Source of the DNA: Diplocarpon mali
Taxonomy: Eukaryota; Ascomycota; Leotiomycetes; Helotiales; Drepanopezizaceae
Length of the DNA stretch: 64,000 nt
Assembly (NCBI GenBank): GCA_024741835.1
Contig: JAENRP010000105.1
Location: 56,569 to 120,568 of the forward strand
Direction of reading: 5' to 3'
The position numbers and the translations under genes were made by a program. The notes beneath the pieces are model-generated. The model saw only the letters and a program-made list of their open reading frames with translations. It was not told the DNA's origin and searched no databases. This document shows, piece after piece, positions 1-13,119 of the stretch; positions within the stretch are counted from its first letter, which is position 1, and each line of letters starts with the position of its first letter.

Positions 1-2320
1 TTTTAACTCGCAGGTTAGGCCTGCGAGTGGATTTTAAGGAAATATATAAAGGGAGAGGGAGAAGGGGAAAGGGGGGAGGTGCGGTAGTAAACGAATAAAA
101 ATGATAGAAACTCCTTTTCCTCTTTTAGTAATGCGATTCCTAGTCTAAGACCGCGAGTCAAAAGCTCGAAGTTATTAAAGCTATTAAATCGCAGTTTTAA
201 AGAAAATTCAAAGATAATTTTAAGTAATCCTAAGTATATATACCCTAACTAACTTAAGAGGCGTCCTTGCTAAAGAAAATCTAAACTTTATATAAAATTC
301 GATTAATAATTTAGGAATTTCTTTAATATAGCTATATTTAATTATCAAGCTTCTTTAAAGTAGCAACTCACTTATTTAACCTAAGGGAAGCTGGATTTAG
401 GTATTTAAAGTTCGCGTGCTAGTTTTTACCTTTTAAAGCCTATCGATTTCTAAACTAAGGGGCGCGATAAGTTTCTTAAAGAAGGCCTTCGATTAAGGTT
501 TTTAAATATTAGATATAGAGTTTAGAAAACTGGGCTTCGAGTTCCTTAATTTTTAAGGCAGATTTCACTCTTAGGCTAAGACTGCAAGTAAAGGGAATTA
601 CTACTGGATTTCTCTTTACCTCCTTTATAACTTCTAAAGCCTTTAAGTGTTCTTAAACCAAGCTCTTAAGGTCTTTAGTATAAGAGGAAGTAAGGGATTT
701 TTCCTATTTTATAATATTAATAGTTCTCTTACTAAGATCTGATTTTAAAGCAAAGGCTGAAAACTCCTTAAATAAGGCAAAGGTTATAGGGTCTTATTCA
801 TCGATCCTGAAATTCTTAATAATCTTATTGCAAAGGCTAGTAGGTAATCTAAGTAAGAAAAGGCGGCCTCTTTCAACTTCGCTAAGTATTTTCTAATCGA
901 TCAAGGTATTCGACACTTAAGTAAAGGTCTAATAGTAGTTTTTAAGTTCCTTAGGAGTGCGAGTAATAAGAATAAACTCCTTTAGAAAGGCTAGAGTATT
1001 GCAAATCTACTATCTATCAAATTCCTGAAATTCAGCTTTAAAAGCCTTAATAAGTAATTCCTAGGACTTGCAAAGCTTCCACTTAAGCAGAGATTTAATA
1101 ATATCTTTGCTAATTTAGTTATAGTAGTAGGAAAGTCGATTAATTATCTTATTATATCTAATGCTAAAATTATAATAAGTCTCCTTATATTATTTAAGGA
1201 AATTAGTAATATTAGCTTTAGTGAAATAAGAAGCGCTAAGGGAACTAAGGAGGGGAAAATGATTAGTAATAGCTTTAAAGGCGGCTATTATTACTTTATT
1301 CGTTTCGATAAAAGAGGAGTTAGGTCGAATATAAGGCCTAAGGTATTCTAAGGAGTTTTCAGAATCCGAGTCAATCTTAGAGTGACTAGGGCGAGCTTAA
1401 AAAGATTCGGGCAAAGGGTTAAAAGGAGGTTTGAAATTGATATTTTTAGTATTTTTAAGTATTAATATTGAAAAAGCAGGTGCAGTTATCAAAGGGGAAG
1501 GTATTAAAGGAGAAGGCGAAGAACTTAAGTTATATAAAATTGTATTTTTATATTCCCATTCGCAAGCCTAGCCTAGGAGTGAAAATCCGGCTTCTATAGA
1601 AAGTTTATTTATACTTTACTAAGACTTCTTTAATAGGTACGAAGTAATAAATAAAGGTATTGCAATTACTAGTAGTAAGAAAAGGTTTATTAAGTTAAAG
1701 ACTAATTTCTATAATAAAGTTTCTAAGAAAGATTTATCTTAGCTTCTAAGATAATTCCTATTAGTTCTTAGAATAAAGGGGTCTTTGGAAATGATTTTAA
1801 GGCAGTTTTTAAAGTCCTATTGAGTAGAGGCGGCTAAAGTATCCGATTTAGCTTTTTAAAAAAGCTAAGGAGACTCTTCCGATTAGAGCTTTCGTTTAAT
1901 ATTATATAAATACCTAAAACTGCTTTTATTTAAAGTAGCTATTATAGCTAATCAAACTTCTTTGTATTAGAAAGGCTGGAAATCCGATAATCGTACCAAT
2001 AGGCTGACAATTTAAGCTTATCGGATCAGAGGTAGGTAGGAGAGGCGGAATAGAGGTCGAAATAGGAAAATCTGAGGTTATTGATAGTAGAGAGTAGCAA
2101 TCGACAGTTCTAAATAACTGAGTGATTGCAAGGTCGATAATAGAGGAATGACAACTAACATTCAATACTATCTCAGTAATCTAATGGTATAACTGAGTGT
2201 AAGAGCTCCTATTCCTTTTCTACATTTCTACTATAAGATTGTATTGCATTACTGCCATTTTATATTCTAGCTCTACGTCTTTAGCTATTATCTTCGCAGG
2301 TAATAGTAGAGCTGGCGTTT
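1..2320 (-). mobile_element. RIP-degraded LTR-retrotransposon relic, gag-like, antisense
   Basis: AT-rich DNA with very frequent TpA, few CpA/TpG, and no open frame of gene size. Read on the minus strand around 700-1150, a fragmentary frame interrupted by TAG/TAA resembles a retroelement gag: it has a stretch like EVERGRLFLLRLP followed by a KIIKNFRIDE-like stretch, the pattern seen in fungal gag-like domains. The stops look like former CAG/CAA codons, which is the RIP signature. Element boundaries and class are not visible. The 79-codon open frame at 1926-2165 is probably a chance survivor inside the relic. Confidence 0.55.
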
Positions 2321-5300
2321 GTTAATCGGTAGCTTCTTACTATTAGTATAACTTATAGTAGCTTTGCAATACTCTCTAGTCCCGTCCTTCTACAATTTTT
2401 TCAAACTGCAGCGGTTCTATTTCTAAATCCAGCAGATATAGAGCTTCGTTCTTATAGAATAGAGCTTGGTTTCCTATCTCTATAGTATATAGTTCAAGGT
2501 TATTAACCTATCTTAGCTTCTTTATATACTTTTGAAGGCGCAGAAATTCGGCCTGAAACTCTAGCTTAGCGTACCAAATGCGCTATGACTTCCTATCCTA
2601 GAGTATAACTCTACTAGAGCTAAGCTCCTAAGCTTCTTTTTACTAGTATTCGCTTATATTGACTAGGATGGTAGGGAGTATAGTATTAGTTGGCTAAGAG
2701 CGTTAGAACGTCGAGTCAGGTTGTATAATGCGTATAGGCAAGGGAGAATAGATGAAAAATAGTAGTAAAACCTCTTTAAGAAGTCTTTAAACATAGTAGA
2801 TTTTTGATCGTTTGCTCTTAAGAGTCGCGAATAGTGCTGATAACTATTGTACTATATTTAGAAGTGGATTCTCAGTAGTAGCAAAAGCTTATAAAATTCT
2901 ACTCTAACTGTATACCTGAGCTCCCTTTATAGAAGTGCTCTATGGCCACTTCAGGGGTACATTACATAAGCCAGTCCTCAGAGCCTCAGCGCCTGAGGCT
3001 CCTCATGGCGCAACAGAGACTTATAGCATAAGGAGAGTATCTTGCCTCTATTCTGCCCTATGAACTAGGACTTCTTTAAAGCTACTATTAAACAAAGGAA
3101 TACTTAGTACTCCTCTTTACCTAGCCTACTTAAATTAAGCCAACAACTGCCCCTAATAGCTATATGCTTTCAAAAGATGCCTAAGTTCGAGAGGTATAAG
3201 GACTATAATAGAGAAATGCTAGTAGAGCTATAGCTCGATAGACTCGACTACGACTTTAAAGTAGATAGACAGTTCTTACCTCCTCTTGCAATTTACCTAA
3301 AAGCCATCTCTATCCTACTTAAGAGAGAGGCTTCTTACTGCTTTAGATCTAATTAGCGGATAAAGAGCATTATAGCTAATAGAATTACTGCTATTAAAGA
3401 AGATAGGCAAAAGGTAATCGAATAGCTAAAGACTTAGTTCTTAAATAAGGATAATCTTATAAAGGAGCTAGACGTTATAATAAAGGTGGCCAATCTTTAG
3501 CAAGGCCTACTTAAGAACTTAGCCTTTTATTATTAGAGGACTGCTGCATTGCTAAAGAAAACTAGCAGTAAGGACCTCGATTAGAACGTCCCTCTATCTC
3601 TTATACCCTTATAAAAGGACTTAGACCGGTATATTCTTAAGTCTATCATATCGGCCTTTATATAAAGAGTATATAATAATAAGCTTAGATCTTACGCTTT
3701 AAGTAATAACGTCCTACTGCTTCTATGCCTTTAGAGGGCCTATAATACCCTTTGCTTATCACAATCTGCCCTTAAGGCCTAAGAGAAAATTAAGGCAGAG
3801 ATTAAGAAGCAATAATACTATAAGCGCTTGGAATCCTATATAAAGAACTATTTAAAGGTCTTAGTTCAATCTGCCCTAGCCTCCTTAGATAATAGGAACT
3901 ATACTCCTATTACTAAAGAAGACACTAGAAGATAATACTTAACACTAGCTATAATAATAAGAGGTTATTAACCTCCTCTAGTCTTTAAGCCTACGCCTAG
4001 GCTACTAACTACTACCTAAGAGAGTCTAGCCTTCCCTTGGCAAGGACCTCCTCCAACCTACCTAGTTTAAAGAGGGCGTCTTAAGCATAATGCCTAAAAC
4101 TAGTAAAACGACTATCGAAACCCCTAAAGAAGGGTAATACTAAACCAGAATATAGAATAGAGGGAGGTATCGAACTATAATAGTATAGTACCTCTCTACT
4201 AATAGTATACTTTAAAACCAGCCTCTGACTTATTTAACCCTTTTATCAACTGATCAAAGATATAGACTAGAACTAAGGATAGGCCTTTATATATTAAGTA
4301 TAAGGAGTATAGTTACTATAAGGACAAGTGCACCCGGCCGCCCCTAACCTCCTAGGAAAAGGCCTACCTTAAGTCAATTATCTTCCTTAAGTCTGCTGCC
4401 TTAGTTTATTATATTAAGATCTATACAAAAGAAGGATAGTACTATAATTACAAGAGGTATGCCGATAGTAGTCGCTTCACAGCACCTATACCTGCCTCTA
4501 TTAGAATAGATCCTAAAATAAGGATATTGCTAAAAGAATTCAATAGATCGCAAAGAGCAGCAGTAGAGGATATTAATAAACCTACTATAATTTCTAACCT
4601 AGTAGAGGTAAGAGGTATTAAATATTATAATGCTATATATAATACTAAAGAAGATGCACCTCCTTAAGCCACCTTCTTCTTGGCAGATAGGAAAGGGGTT
4701 TAGAAGAGAGTACGAATAGCTAGTTTATCTAACGATACTACCTAGGCAGAACCTAAGAGATAACCTTAAAGGAAGCAAGCTAGCGCAGACCCTACTAGAA
4801 AGAAGAAGGCAACCTTTAGGGAAAAGAAGCTTTATTATCTATAAAAGATCGTAGGGCAAGAGGGCAATAGCCTTATAAACTATATTAAGCTAGCAAAAGG
4901 ATTTAAAATCTTAATAAATCTTCTAAATCTATTCCAGCTATCTCTAGAAGTATTAAAGCAGTTCTATAATCTCTTTACTCATTGGAACTAGAAGAGATAG
5001 AAGAAGGCTACCTTCTTAAGAGTAGTATCTGAAGAGAACAAGCCCCCTCTCCTATTAGCTACCTAGTCGAATCTTATAAAGCTCCTGCCTAGTATACACC
5101 TTAATAAGAAGGCTTAAAAAGTACCTATATCAATCAAAGTAAAAGAGAGGAAAGAAGAGATAGTAGTAGATCTGCCTATTAGTATAAATGCTATTAATTA
5201 AAGTAGTAACATTTTACTCACTTCTTAAAGACTTAAAAAGGCTCTCAATCTTATAAAGCGTTCCCTCAATTCAAAAGGCTATTTAAAGGTAACCTATAAT

Positions 5301-8300
5301 ACTATAAATAGAGAGATATATAACTTGATTAGCTATATATCATTTAAGATTAGAGTTTAAGGCATCTAGCAAAAGGTGGACTCCTTCTTAAGATCAAATA
5401 GCCCTTTAAAAAAGACTGAACTATCTCTCCTTCTAAGTCTACCTTAGCTATATATAGTAGACGTAAAGCTAAATATCCAAAAGAGCGAAATCACTATTAA
5501 AGGGAATATACTAAGGGAGGAACTGGTTACTATTATAAGACCGCAATTCACCCTTAGCCTAGGCTTAAACTTATTACTTCATTTAAAAGAAAAGCTATAG
5601 AAAATACCTTTAAAGAACCTAATAGTGCAGCTTGCGCCCAAAGACTCTAATATCTCTATAATAGATTCCAGAAGCAATAGCAGCTCTAAAAGCGATACTA
5701 AGTCCGAGGATAAATAGGATTTTTAGATTACTGGCAACGCCTTAGGAAGGCATTAAACTCAGCTATAGTAAGGACTTGCCTCTTACTTTAAGTAGTCGAT
5801 TTGCTAGCTCTAAAGGAGATAAGGAAAGCAGAAGATCACTTTAAAACTAAAGAGGGATAGAGATAGACATCTACGCCAGCTTTAAAAGCTCTATTCAAAC
5901 TAGTAAAAGGATAAGGTATAATAGGAAAGAGGAGTATTAAGTCTTTATATAACTAGAAGGAAGAATTAGGACCTAGGAGTAGAAGAATCCAACTTAAAAG
6001 CTTACAAAAGCTATTTATATAATTATATTTATTGCTTTTGATAAGCTATAATAATAAGGAGACCTTTATACCTAGCTTTCCAATTGATCAGTAGGTAAAA
6101 AGGCTCTTAATAGAATAGCCTTTTAAGAGCGACTTAGAGGAATGGCTAAGAGGCTGCAAAATGACCTTTAGGCCTAGTATTCCTAAGGACCGGTTAAAAG
6201 AGGTTTAGCAGCTTTTATACACCTATAGAGCGGTCAACTCTAATCGACTTACTAATATTCCTTATACTAACCTCTATACTTATTAAGCCTAAATCCCAAA
6301 AGACGCTATTCTAATAGCTGATAATACTATAAGGCGATATAACCCTTATAAGTTAGCATAATTAAATAAGACAATTACTAAGGGAATAGACTATAGAATA
6401 TTTAAGAGTACCTTTCTTACTAATAACCGACTTTCTAACTGGAACTCTTACCTATACCTAGTTGCGAAGAGCTTAAAGAGCAAAGCGTCTATAGGAGAAT
6501 ATAAGGTCACCTTCGACTACTTAAGAATTAAAGAGATTATACTAGGTTATATAATAATTAGTTTATTTAAATACTTTAATTATTTAAGTAACCCCTAGCA
6601 CTAGCTATTTATATAGCTAGACCTAAAGCATATATACTAGTCAGTTAATCTAGACCTAGATCACTAATACTTCTACGCCTTTTCTACGCCTGGCCATTGC
6701 TAGTTGCAACCTATAAGAATGCCTTAAGGGGCTGCCTCTTCGGTATTCTTAATAAATGAACTTATAAAGCTTATTTTTAATCCTATTCTTATATTAAAGA
6801 GAGCTGTTGCTAAGGGTAAGGATGATTTAAAGCCTTCTCTATTCTCTCTTATTCTTATAAATAACTGCATTCGATTATAGCATCTAATATTCTATATAGA
6901 CAATATCTTTAAAGGTTTCCCCGATTTTAAGGCAGTATTTGCTTTCTTACGCGATCACCTCCTTCCTAGGCTCTTATAGTCTAGGCTAAAGCTATCCTTT
7001 AAGAAATGCCTCCTCTTTATAACTAAGGTGCTAGTCCTAGGCATCTAATATAGAGCCAGAGGTAAGACTATTATAAAGCTAGAGAGATCAGAAAATATTA
7101 AGCTCTAGCCGATATCTTAGAATACAATAAAGGTATAGCGATTCTTAAAAGCTATGCAAATCATATGGAATTGGACTAAGAACTTCGCAGAGATAGCAAG
7201 GCCTTTGAACCGCCTAATAGGAGCAATAGAGTAAAGATAGTCAAAAGCAGAGGCCCTCTCCTTCTTACTACTTAAGGAATATTGCTTTATAGTTATTGAA
7301 CGATCTGGCTATATACTATTAGAGCTAGTCTCTCTATATACTAATATAAGTAGCTATATAAAAGGGTACTATATTACCCAAATTTAAGCAAGGGAGTCTG
7401 CTATAGTACTAATACTTTTTAATAGTTTTACCTTTTCTTATACCTAAAGGCAGTATAGCACCTATAAATAAGAGCTTCTGACTATTATCGAGTTCTACCG
7501 GAAATATTACCATTTCCTTAAGGGAGAAAAGACTAGTATAATCTATATTAACTATTAGCCACTTACCTTTTTCCTAAGTTCAAGCTCTATATAAGAAGGA
7601 ATCTATGCTTAATAGGCCGCAGAGCTACGCCTCCTTAATATCATAATTACCTATATTAAAGGCAAAAGGAATAAGGTTGCAGACGCGCTATTAAGAACCA
7701 TCTTTTTAAAAGATAATTATAATAAAGGAGACTACTTAAGATATAGATATATATATATAGCAGTAGATCAGGATAGCACTTAGGTTTAGAAAGATAGGAA
7801 GGAGGGCTATAAATAGCTGCTCTAAGATATCGCTAACCTATTAATAGAAATCGAACACTTAAAGCTAAAAGCTATATAAGAGATGCTCTACCCTTTAAAG
7901 GTACTAGAATACACTAAGGATAAGGAAGAGGATATATTATTTATAGTAGCCCTTTGCTAAGTGGCTAGAATAGAGCTAGATATCAGTCTTTAACCTATAT
8001 TTCTATTTTCCAGAATCTTAGCAAAGCCGACTATAATACCTAATATAGTCTATTTAATAGCAGACGCCGACCTAATAGCAGAAGCCGAGATGCAGAAGGC
8101 TCTAAAGGCCTTTCTATAATACCTATAGTATAAGGAAGTAATAGGATATCTTTTATACTAGGAGTTTCCTAATAGAATAGACCGAGTAGGGAAGAGGAGC
8201 CTTTAGCAAAAGGGCCTTAAGTATAAATAAGAGAATAACACTCTTTAGTACTAATAAAAAGGAAAATACAAGGCTTGCCTAGTCCTAGGTCAGATCTCTA

Positions 8301-9765
8301 ATATCTTATTTGCTACCTATAATAAAGGAGGCCATTTTACTTCTACTACTACCTTTAAGAAGCTAAGAAACGTCTACTGGCCTTTGATAATAAAGGACGT
8401 TTCCCTATATATCTTAAGGTGCCTCTAGTACGCAAAATATAATCCTACTTAAAGATCATAACCTCTATTAAGTATAGTTGTTTCTAAGCCTATAGAGCTT
8501 CTTAGCGCCGATTTTTACAAACCCTTTCTTAATATGCTAAAAGGGTATAAGCATATCTTAATAGTTATCGATTACTTTTCCCGTTTTATCTAGGCATTCC
8601 CTTGCGTAATACTTAGCTCTATTTATATTATCTAAAGCTTAGAGAAGCTTTTTTAAGACAAGGGCATTCCTATTAGCTTCTATATCAATTTAAGTAGTTA
8701 TTTCAAAGAGTAGGTACGCTAGTTTATTAGGAAAAGGGGAGTCCTATAGACTAACTCCCTATTAGTATCTAAGAAAAGTATAAGCATAGTAGAAAAGGCA
8801 GTTAATATCTTCTAATAAGTAATAGCTAAGTCTTAAGGCTTATTTAAAGAAAAGTTGCAAAGGGTACTATTCGAAGTAAACGCTAGAAAGATCTCTTTCC
8901 TTAAATACTCTCCCTTTAATATATATCAAGGACATTAGCTTAAGGCTTCTATTAATCTATCGTTCCCTGCTTATTATATATATATAATCCATTAGACTCT
9001 TATTAACCAAAGGTTCCCTAAAGCCTTATAAAGGGCTGATTTGCAATTGCATAAAGTATAGAGCAACTCCGTCCTAGAATATATTACAACTTAAGAAGGT
9101 ATTTAAGATAAAGTCAAAACCCTATTAGAGTATAGAAGAAAAGAGCTATATAAAAGGCGCGCTACAAGATTCATTAAAAAGGAAAAGAGCTTTCTCCCTA
9201 GCTCTATAATAATGCTATATAACTCAAAGGCCTTTAAATAGAAACTTCGACCTTCTTAAAAAGGCCCATTTCGCATTACTAAAGAAGGAGGGGAGTATAG
9301 GAAATCCTACTAGCTTAAATAGATTAATAGTACTTATATCGCAAGGCACTTTTATATCGATTAGCTAAAGCCCTTTTACCTCCGAACTTCTTACCTCGTC
9401 TTAGGGTAGGAAAAGAGTATTCTAGTATATTAGAACTTAAGAGCTAGGAGATCTATCTATTCCTTGCCTAAGGAGGCTCGAAGAATAAGATAAGAGAAAG
9501 AGGAAAGGAGGGAGACAATTCCTAAGGTTTAAAACCCTTAGAGCTCCCGCTAAGAAGGCTAAAGGCAAAGATCTAAGAATACTATAAGCTTGCAGTTGCT
9601 AGCCCGACGAAGCAATAGGAGAAGGAAGCGAATATTTCTATAGATCTGCAGAACTAGGGAAAGTATAGTAGGTATATATATATAAACTTGCAATAGCTCA
9701 AGGGGCTCTCATTCTTATTATAGGGCTTATAGAGTGCTAGTCCAGAATAGGCTAGAGTAGAGCAC
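2321..9765 (+). mobile_element. Ty3/gypsy LTR retrotransposon, heavily RIP-mutated (dead)
   Basis: A decayed gag-pol polyprotein can be followed on + through dozens of TAG/TAA stops. Gag-like frame runs about 3170-3960, and pol lies downstream. The reverse transcriptase (about 6700-7060) keeps FYIDNIFKGFPDF, FLRDHLLPRL and LKLSFKKC-like blocks. The RT-RNase H connection (about 7130-7230) reads as a degraded form of the gypsy block ending in NFAEIARPLNRL. An integrase zinc-binding/core region (about 8300-8620) reads KGGHFTSTTTFKKLRNVYWPL, then IDYFSRFI. Domain order gag-RT-RNase H-integrase is Ty3/gypsy, not copia. Stops are nearly all explained by CAA/CAG to TAA/TAG, so the element is non-functional. 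LTR ends were not resolved; the right edge is where CpG-bearing coding DNA resumes near 9.77-9.84 kb. Confidence 0.85.
2948..3020 (+). repeat. Dispersed repeat copy A (retroelement terminal-like segment)
   Basis: This segment (CTTCAGG ... CATAAGCC ... AGGCTCCT ... GCGCA core words in order) recurs in diverged form at about 30387-30452. It lies just before the gag-like frame of the gypsy relic, so it may be the inner end of the 5' LTR or the leader. Its role is inferred from position only. Confidence 0.4.
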
Positions 9766-9842
9766 GTGGGCACTAGTGCAGGGGAGATAAAACTCATAGC
9801 TATACCATACCTAATACAACAACCTTTTCCCCCTTTTCTGAG

Positions 9843-11372
9843 GTACTACCACCCCTACGTTTACGCCCTACCTGGCCAACCTGGCATCCTCGGTCGGCTA
9901 CGCAGCAGGGTGCCTGATGACGCTCTTCGGTGGCCCCTTGATCAACAAGTTCGGCATCCGCTGGTCCTGTCTCATCGCCACCATCGTGTTCCCACTCTCC
10001 GGCTCCAGTTTCTACGTCAAGGCGAAATTCGGCACAGATTGGTTCCTCCTATGCTCCAAGGTAAGGCATCCATCTCCCGCCCATGATTGTATCTGACAGC
10101 TCTCTAGATCCTGGTAGGCTTCACCGGGGGCTTCCTGTACGTCGCCGAGACGGCGGCCATGTTGTCGTACCCACCGCAAGACGACCGAGGCTTCTACCTC
10201 GGGATCTGGTCGGCGATGAGGAACTCGGGGAGCATCATCGGCGGCGCCATCAATTTCTCGACGAACTTCGCGAATGCGAGCTCGGGAGGCATCGCGCGGT
10301 CCACATACCTGATCTTCGTCGGTTTCGGTAAGCATGCTTCTCAACCAAGCTCCGGCCTCTCGACAAGTGATCATCGCTCACCCTGTGAGCTCCAGAATGC
10401 ACGGGATTTCTCTGGGCCTTCTTGCTGTCCCCCACCAGTCGCGTTCGCCGCAAGGGTGGCGCCAGGATCCCGTCAACTGAGCGGATCAGTTGGAAAAAGG
10501 AGTTTCAGGCTTTGGGGAAGCATCTCCAACGCCGCAAGGTATGCTGGCCCTTGCCCTCGTGTATCGTTCTAGTTACCATTGGCTGACAGCCGCGCAAAGA
10601 CATGGCTCGTTTCCATCCCAGCTTTCTACTCGTTTTTCTACGGCGGAACGATGGGGACTTATCTCTCCCTCCACTTCTCGGTCAGAGCTCGAGCTCTATC
10701 CTCTCTCATTATCCGTACGTAGTTCCGGCATGTCTGGGCTATAGCAGGGTACCTAACGGCTCCTAGCCAGCGTTACGATACCCATGGTCATCGCCTACGG
10801 TCGAGTCCTCGACTGGAAAAGGTGGTCCCAGGCGCGGCGCGCGTGGATCGCATTTGCGCTCTGGCTCACGCCTCAAGCTGGCTGCTTCATCTGGATCGGC
10901 ATCGAATATGGCAAGTTCGGGACCGGAGAGACGTCTTTGGATTACGGACTGTAGGTCCTACCCAGTCTCCTCATATTTCAAGGCCAGATCTAATGGATAT
11001 CAAAGAAACAGAGCACGCTGGGCCGAGGCCTACCTTCCCTACCTCGTCATCTTCAGCACCGGCTACCTGTGCCAGCTGTCCCTCTACTGGATCCTCGGTA
11101 CCTTTTCCACCGACATAAAATCCTCCTCTCGCACAGGCGGAATCTTCCGTGCTTTCGAGACGGCCGGTCAGGCGGTTTCGTACGCGATCAATTCGCACAC
11201 GGGCGACGACCCGCGGATCCCGTTCTATGTAAATTGTGCTGTGCTGGGGCTCACTATCCCTTGTATGACCCTGCTGATCCGCATGGTTCCGGAGGCGCCG
11301 TCCGCTGTTGATGTTGATGTCGATACTCCAGTCGTCCAGGGGGTGGACAGGTTGGATGAGCAGACTCAGTAG
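9843..11372 (+). pseudogene. UNC93-like MFS transporter, 5'-truncated by retroelement DNA
   Basis: C-terminal about 414 residues of a fungal UNC93-like (DUF895) major-facilitator membrane protein. Exons by hand: 9843-10060, 10108-10327, 10396-10538, 10600-10718, 10771-10950, 11006-11372; phases agree at all five introns. Family-like blocks are visible: a glycine-rich transmembrane segment ending in LINKFGIRW, then GGFLYVAETAAMLSYPP, SMRNSG/AMRNSGSIIGGAINFS, and FFYGGTMGTYLSLHFSVRARAL. The first retained exon begins after a textbook 3' splice site (pyrimidine tract then AG at 9841-9842). The upstream exons with the start codon and first helices are missing and are replaced by RIP-ruined retroelement sequence. 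The retained exons carry no stop or frameshift, so truncation looks recent or the 5' part lies beyond the insertion. Without a start it is probably non-functional. Confidence 0.75.
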
Positions 11373-11606
11373 ACATTTGGACCATGTTCGAAGTGTGGAG
11401 CAGTAGGGAAGAAGTTTTGGAAGCCCGGGGAGTGTGCATGGATGGAACAGAAAGTAAGTAGTACAGCTTTCGGAACATCAATCTAAGATGCAAATAGTTA
11501 TGTAGTTTCAGAGAGGATTTACGTCTTTGGCGGAATGAATCTCTATAAAGTGGCTCGAATCCAACCAATTACAGACTGAGTTGGCAAAATTGTATAAAAA
11601 TACGAT

Positions 11607-13119
11607 CTATGCCGCCATAGCCTTATTACCCTTTGGACAACACCTACCGTCGTTACAGAAGAACCTCTTGGCACTCAGTAAAGCACATCGTATATGACCT
11701 CGATGCGTCGCATCAGAGTCCACCATCTGTAGCTCCTCGACGCGGCTGTGGGTAACGAGGAATGGATCCGTAGGTTGACAGCACATTATGGTTTACCTCC
11801 AGTCCAGCATCTGCCCTCTCCAGTCTCTCGCCCAAACTCGGCAGAATCGCTTCCCTCCCATCCCACCAGGTCAGATGCCGGCCATTTTTTGTAGAATTCG
11901 GGCACAGCGTCGATCTTTATATCTTCGCATTCGCTACCGATGTAGCGTCTAGGATCAAGGGACAGCAATTGCTTCGTGCCGCCTACTACGATTGTGTTGT
12001 ACGGCGGAGGAAGTTGGAGGTGGTAGTTCTGCTCCGAAGCCAGTTAGCAAGTCGGTGTCTTTCAAGCAGCGCGAGAGGCGTACATTAACAACACTGTCCC
12101 AGTTTTGAGAAACTGTGCGTTTTAGAAACCCTTCCGGTGCTTTTATTGCCGAAGCTGTTGCCAAGCTAGAAAACACGAGGTTGCTGAGCTCTGGAATGAG
12201 GTGCGATGCCCATCGGTTGGTGGCATGTACGATGGTGTGGGTTCGCACTTCTCCCCTCGATGTCTTGACACGTATCCAGCCACTCGAATCTCGGTGGAGG
12301 TTCAGTTTCCGTGCTTTCAGCACTATGCGCAGCAAGGCATGCACGAACCTGTACGGCCATCTTGGATGTAGAGTCAGTCGGGGCTTGCGCCATGCATCTG
12401 CACTCTGAGCAGAACTTACACCTGACCAGAAGGATGTACCACCGCGCCCAGGAATCCCTTCATCTGCGTGAACTCTTCCGTCGCGACTGGATCTTCAATG
12501 AGCCTGCAGTCTCTGATGACATCTCCTTCTGCTCCTTGATAATTTTGCATCAGTTCATAGGCTCCTTCCAGCCTCATCCAAGCTTCATCCGACATGGCCG
12601 CGTCAAAAGTCTCGCCGAGTCTGAAGCCAACCTCTTCGGTGATTCCTTCTTCGACGAAAGGGGTTTTGGAATGCGGGCAAATGTGCCATTTCATGCTGGA
12701 TGAGTGACACAACTCCATCTCGGCCAGACCGTTCAGACCAGGGTGGATAGCGGGAGTAGGCATGTGGCCTCAGCTGTCCGCCTGAATTGTGATTCTATGT
12801 CAACATTCGAAAGTCTTTTTGGACCTCGCTGTAGCAGACCAACCATTTCTCCCTGTCGCTCCTCCACAAACGTCGCGTGACTCGAGCATCAGCATCCGTG
12901 GCGCGCGGCCCTTTTCTTTCGTGAACTAGGGTGGCGTTCTGATCAATCAATAATTCTCGGAATAGAGTTGAGAGCCCTACTCTGTGCAGCCAATATGCTG
13001 TCGTGGCACTGGAATATTCTCTCCCGACAATCACAACATCGGTCTCGGCCGGCAGCTCAGCGCTTGAGCAGTAATTCCTCAACTCTGACTCGGCAGCCTT
13101 GATCCAGAACGGTTTTCTC
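11607..13119 (-). pseudogene. FAD-dependent oxidoreductase (DAO family), decayed
   Basis: Protein-level remains of a DAO-type flavoprotein can be joined across clean introns: exons 13119-12981, 12925-12844, 12781-12420 (with a frameshift), 12360-12084 and 12028 to about 11787. Landmarks in order: FWIKAAESELRNY, a Rossmann strand VVIVG, LMLESRDVCGGATGRNGGQL (FAD-binding), HEMAHLPAF, EEVGFRLGETFDAAMSDEAW, VVHATNRWASHL, and PPPYNTIVVGG. Lesions: (1) the dinucleotide-binding GxGxxG reads GREYSS, both glycine losses being G-to-A type changes; (2) a frameshift near 12655-12670 with one residue missing; (3) another near 11785, after which only scraps of the C-terminal region (DPFLV..., GHIRCALLSAK) remain in a different frame. 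Intron sites are intact, so decay is partial. A possible small upstream exon lies beyond a pyrimidine-rich acceptor at 13120-13200. Confidence 0.7.

Noticed and set aside
12795..12930. Apparent frameshifts early in the FAD oxidoreductase
   Set aside because: Two of them disappear when GT-AG introns (12980-12926 and 12843-12782) are removed, restoring LMLESRDVCGGATGRNGGQL; only the later lesions are kept as real.
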